From contig NZ_JBEQCT010000002.1 of assembly GCF_046054155.1 (NCBI RefSeq), positions 372,001-436,000 of the forward strand: a DNA stretch of 64,000 bases, read 5' to 3'. The translations under genes and the position numbers were made by a program. This stretch comes from Celerinatantimonas yamalensis (GTDB lineage: Bacteria > Pseudomonadota > Gammaproteobacteria > Enterobacterales > Celerinatantimonadaceae). Of this stretch, positions 60,890-64,000 are shown one piece after another. The stretch's first letter is position 1. Every line of letters begins with the position of its first letter. A model generated the notes under the pieces. It searched no databases. It was not told where the DNA came from and was given only the letters and a program-made list of their open reading frames with translations.

Positions 60890-62860
60890 ATGGCTACAGC
60901 AGTAAGAAATTATGCTCAACTGGCGCGCGATATCCTCGAAGAGATCGGTGGCGAGGAGAATTTGTCGTCATTCTCCCGCTGTGCGACTCGACTTCGTTTA
61001 ATTATTAAAAGCATACCGGAGCATGCCGCTGAACGGATTAAGTCAATGCCGGGGGTGATTACAGTCATCATCAGTGGGGGTCAGTTCCAAGTGGTGGTAG
61101 GCACTCATGTCAGTGATCTTTATCAAGAAATGAGTCAACTGGTTGACCAGAATAAACTCAATGATACCGGCTCCAAGCAAAGCGTGATAAACGCGATGAT
61201 TGCCACCATGTCAGCCATTTTTGCTCCCATTATTTATGTCTTAGCCTCCGCTGGGATCCTGCAAGGGTTATTGATCCTCGCCAAACTAGCCGCCCCTAGT
61301 TTTGAGCACACGAGCACTTACTCAATACTCAACTTTATGTCATGGACACCCTTCACCTTCTTACCCATATTTATCGCGGTGACAGCATCTAAACATTTTA
61401 AATGTAACCCCTATATTGCGGTTCTGTGTTGCGCGGCTCTGATTAATCCAGAATGGGGGAAAATGGCCGCACAAATCGCCCAAGGCCACCCGATGACATT
61501 TCTATTTTTTCCGCTAGCGAAAACGGTGTATACCGCATCGGTTCTACCGCCCATCTTCTTAGTTTGGTTACTTTCCTATCTACAACATTACCTTGAAAGA
61601 GTGCTCCCAAATATTATCAGCACCTTATTTTCGCCGCTGCTATGCATGGTCATCATGGTGCCGCTCACTTTAGTTTTAATAGGCCCTATCACGACCGATG
61701 CGGCAATGTGGATAGCCCACGGTTATAACTGGCTCTACGATGCTTTCCCGCCATTAGCAGCAGCCATCATTGGCGGTTTCTGGCAAGTGATTGTTATCTT
61801 TGGGATCCATTGGGGGATAACCCCTGTCGTTTTTGCCAACTACGCCGTTTATGGACACGATTCATTTCAAGCCTATCAAACCATTGCCGTGATTGCGCAA
61901 ATGGCAGCAGCCTTTGCTTGCGCAATGCGTACTCGCAACAAATTGTTCCGAGCCACGGCACTCTCAGCAGGGGTTACGGGGATTTTTGGTATCACAGAAC
62001 CGGCTATTTATGGGGTGACACTGCGTCTTAAAAAACCATTTATCTGTGGGTGTATTGGCGGTGCGCTAGGAGCTATTGTCACCAGTTTATTTGGTAGTTA
62101 TTACTATGTATTTGCTGGTCTGCCCGGTATTTTGACGATGGTCAATGCGATCAGCAGCACCAATCCAATGTCATTTATTGGTGAGCTCGCAGGCGCCGCT
62201 TGCGCGATAGTCACTACCTTTATACTGATTTATAGCGTGGGGTTTGATGATCCCAAATCGGCAAATGAAAGCGATAAGTCAGCTAGTGCCCCATTATCAA
62301 CATCACCTAAACCTGCGGCAATTGCCACTTCAGCGGACGCATCACAGCCATTCACACTACTTAGCCCAGCGCAAGGTCAGTTGATCGCACTAACTCAAGT
62401 CAATGATGATGGCTTTTCGCAAAAAATGCTCGGCGACGGGATAGCCATTTATCCATCTGAAGGGCAGATTATCGCCCCTTGCGATGCCATCGTGATGTCG
62501 GTAATCGACTCACAGCACGCCGTTGGCTTAATCTGTGATAACGGCGCCGAACTTCTCATTCATGTTGGATTAGACACAGTAAAGCTAAACGGGCAGCACT
62601 TTAATACGCGGGTCGCCGTGGGTGATAGCGTAAAAGCAGGCGATCTATTGATCGAATTTGACCTGTCCGTGATAGCCAACAGTGGTTATGATTTGACCAC
62701 GCCTTTTATCATTCTTAATAGTGATGACTATCAACTTGATCAACTCACAACAGAGACTGCGACATTTGCACAGCCGCTCATGCAGTTATCTGAAAAGCAC
62801 ATTTCTCAAACACATATCTCTCAAGTTGAGCTATCTCAAGTTCAACTATCTCAATCGTAG
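60890..62860 (+). CDS. PTS beta-glucoside IIBCA permease (BglF/AscF-like)
   Basis: 656 residues in order IIB-IIC-IIA. The IIB domain has FSRCATRLRLIIKSI with the phosphocysteine at about residue 30. IIC (about 110-450) has FGIHWGITPVVFANYAVYG and GITEPAIYGVTLRLKKPFICGC. A Ser/Ala/Pro linker leads to a glucose-type IIA with phosphohistidine in AELLIHVGLDTVKLNG. The last 20 residues are a near-repeat of xISQ/xLSQ units. AAGGAAGGGGTCC precedes the ATG. It would import aryl-beta-glucosides or cellobiose as 6-phosphates. Confidence 0.92.
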   Translation: MATAVRNYAQLARDILEEIGGEENLSSFSRCATRLRLIIKSIPEHAAERIKSMPGVITVIISGGQFQVVVGTHVSDLYQEMSQLVDQNKLNDTGSKQSVINAMIATMSAIFAPIIYVLASAGILQGLLILAKLAAPSFEHTSTYSILNFMSWTPFTFLPIFIAVTASKHFKCNPYIAVLCCAALINPEWGKMAAQIAQGHPMTFLFFPLAKTVYTASVLPPIFLVWLLSYLQHYLERVLPNIISTLFSPLLCMVIMVPLTLVLIGPITTDAAMWIAHGYNWLYDAFPPLAAAIIGGFWQVIVIFGIHWGITPVVFANYAVYGHDSFQAYQTIAVIAQMAAAFACAMRTRNKLFRATALSAGVTGIFGITEPAIYGVTLRLKKPFICGCIGGALGAIVTSLFGSYYYVFAGLPGILTMVNAISSTNPMSFIGELAGAACAIVTTFILIYSVGFDDPKSANESDKSASAPLSTSPKPAAIATSADASQPFTLLSPAQGQLIALTQVNDDGFSQKMLGDGIAIYPSEGQIIAPCDAIVMSVIDSQHAVGLICDNGAELLIHVGLDTVKLNGQHFNTRVAVGDSVKAGDLLIEFDLSVIANSGYDLTTPFIILNSDDYQLDQLTTETATFAQPLMQLSEKHISQTHISQVELSQVQLSQS

Positions 62861-62868
62861 GAGCTTAT

Positions 62869-64000
62869 ATGAGTCAACAATTACCAGATGATTTTTTATG
62901 GGGCGGCGCAGTCGCAGCACATCAACTTGAAGGCGGCTGGGATCAAGATGGGAAAGGCCCTAGTATTATTGATGTTGTCACCGGTGGAAACGTTAACACA
63001 GCTCGACACATTGATCAAAAAATTGACACTCATGCATTTTACCCAAACCATGAAGCAGTCGACTTTTACCATCACTATCGAGAGGATATTCAGCTATTCG
63101 CCGAAATGGGCTTTAAGTGTTTTCGAACCAGTATTGCGTGGAGTCGGATCTTCCCACTTGGCGACGAAACAACCCCCAATGAAGCTGGTTTAAAATTCTA
63201 TGATGATCTATTTGATGAACTTCTTAAGTATGGAATAAAACCCGTTATCACTTTAAGTCATTTTGAGATGCCGCTCCACCTTGCGCAAAAATACGATGGC
63301 TGGATGAGCCGCAAGGTATTGGACTGCTTTGTGAACTTTTCAAAAACGGTCATTGAGCGCTACCAACACAAAGTTACATATTGGATGACCTTCAATGAGA
63401 TCAACAACCAAAAGAATATCGAAAATGAGCTCTTTGGTTGGGTGAACTCAGGGGTTCTATTCAAACAAAAGAGCAAACCCGAAGAGGCGATGTATCAAGC
63501 CGCTCACCACCAATTTGTCGCCAGCGCCATCGTGGTTGACTGGGCGCATCAACTCAACCCCGAGCTAAAAATTGGCTGCATGTGCGCCATGGTGCCCTAC
63601 TACCCTTATTCCTCTAATCCAGATGATGTCATGTTAGCCCATCAACACATGCATGATCGCTATTACTTCTCTGATGTGATGATCAAAGGTCATTACCCAA
63701 GCTATGCCAAATGCGAGTGGCAACGTAAGGGATATCACATCGTGATAAGCGAAGATGATGAAGCGATACTCGCAAAAGGCAAAGCGGACTATATGGGACT
63801 CAGTTACTACATGTCTAATACCATCAAAGCCGATGTGCAGACATCCATTAGTAATAGCTTAGATGGCAGCAGTAGTGCTTCGGTCAAAAACCCCTATCTC
63901 AGTGCCAGCGATTGGGGATGGCAGATTGACCCAGTTGGCCTACGTTACTCCCTAGCCGCACTCTATGAGCGCTATGAAGTGCCACTATTTATTGTCGAAA
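62869..64000 (+). CDS. 6-phospho-beta-glucosidase (GH1), 3' end cut off
   Basis: The frame opens MSQQLPDDFLWGGAVAAHQLEGGWDQDGKGPSIIDVVTGG and continues to the window edge (about 377 codons). It has the GH1 barrel motifs HYREDIQLFAEMGFKCFRTSIAWSRIFP, the acid/base glutamate in TFNEINNQ, and the phosphate-loop residues expected for BglA/AscB-type enzymes. The nucleophile segment (IVEN-G) is just being entered at the edge. TAGGAGCTTAT provides the ribosome site, 9 bases after the IIBCA stop, so the two genes are an operon: transport then hydrolysis to glucose and glucose-6-phosphate. Confidence 0.93.
   Translation, partial: MSQQLPDDFLWGGAVAAHQLEGGWDQDGKGPSIIDVVTGGNVNTARHIDQKIDTHAFYPNHEAVDFYHHYREDIQLFAEMGFKCFRTSIAWSRIFPLGDETTPNEAGLKFYDDLFDELLKYGIKPVITLSHFEMPLHLAQKYDGWMSRKVLDCFVNFSKTVIERYQHKVTYWMTFNEINNQKNIENELFGWVNSGVLFKQKSKPEEAMYQAAHHQFVASAIVVDWAHQLNPELKIGCMCAMVPYYPYSSNPDDVMLAHQHMHDRYYFSDVMIKGHYPSYAKCEWQRKGYHIVISEDDEAILAKGKADYMGLSYYMSNTIKADVQTSISNSLDGSSSASVKNPYLSASDWGWQIDPVGLRYSLAALYERYEVPLFIVE

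Overview
The window is a stretch of chromosome from a facultative, sugar-fermenting gammaproteobacterium. This is inferred from the rpsU-yqeY-dnaG-rpoD macromolecular-synthesis cluster, tRNA-Ile2(CAU) directly after rpoD, several PTS systems, an AegA-type oxidoreductase and a P2-like prophage remnant. The genus cannot be fixed from sequence reading alone. The sodium/acid-stress genes and the predicted plant- and algal-glycan functions suggest a marine or plant-associated lifestyle, which is only an inference.

Layout. (1) 1-9.95 kb, core genes: partial gcvT, uppP-folK-folB, plsY, tsaD, then rpsU, yqeY, dnaG, rpoD and tRNA-Ile2. (2) 9.95-13.8 kb, a small genomic island at the tRNA gene, bounded by a ~113-bp direct repeat. 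It carries an orphan T6SS Hcp gene, two small co-transcribed genes that look like an effector/immunity pair, an ISAs1-family element with a broken transposase, and an IS3-family remnant. No integrase is left. (3) 13.8-17 kb, a decaying zone: an MFS transporter, a degraded GFA-family gene, and a frameshifted fragment of a P2-type phage replication protein. (4) 17-28.1 kb, visibly more GC-rich: glutamate decarboxylase with an AspT-family exchanger, then a complete nine-gene N-type ATPase operon (atpDCQRBEFAG). Together these look like an acquired acid/ion-stress block. (5) 28-29 kb, a Crp/Fnr-type regulator.

(6) 30-33.2 kb, an ascorbate-type PTS (IIC, IIB, IIA) with a divergent LacI regulator and no catabolic enzymes. 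(7) 33.4-43.5 kb, a sugar catabolic island on the minus strand: an RbsB/DUF2291/RbsA/RbsC ABC transporter, a split transketolase, an FGGY kinase, a fucose-isomerase-like protein and a SorC regulator. The combination fits the transketolase-type D-apiose pathway. The same 14-bp palindrome lies before both transcription units. (8) 43.9-50.2 kb, an ArnT-like glycosyltransferase, a gene-poor scarred region, an EamA exporter, a LysR regulator and a PAS-GGDEF protein. (9) 50.7-57.3 kb, a mannosylglycerate-type PTS with GH38 MngB, an RpiR regulator and an AEC transporter. (10) 57.7-60 kb, a 28-residue Lys/Ala/Pro-rich peptide gene and aegA. (11) 60.8-64 kb, a beta-glucoside PTS (IIBCA) behind two GalR/AscG-type operators, then a 6-phospho-beta-glucosidase that runs off the right edge.

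Four separate carbohydrate uptake systems (three PTS, one ABC), each with its own regulator or operator, make the right two thirds a carbohydrate-scavenging accessory region. The left third is core housekeeping interrupted at one tRNA gene.
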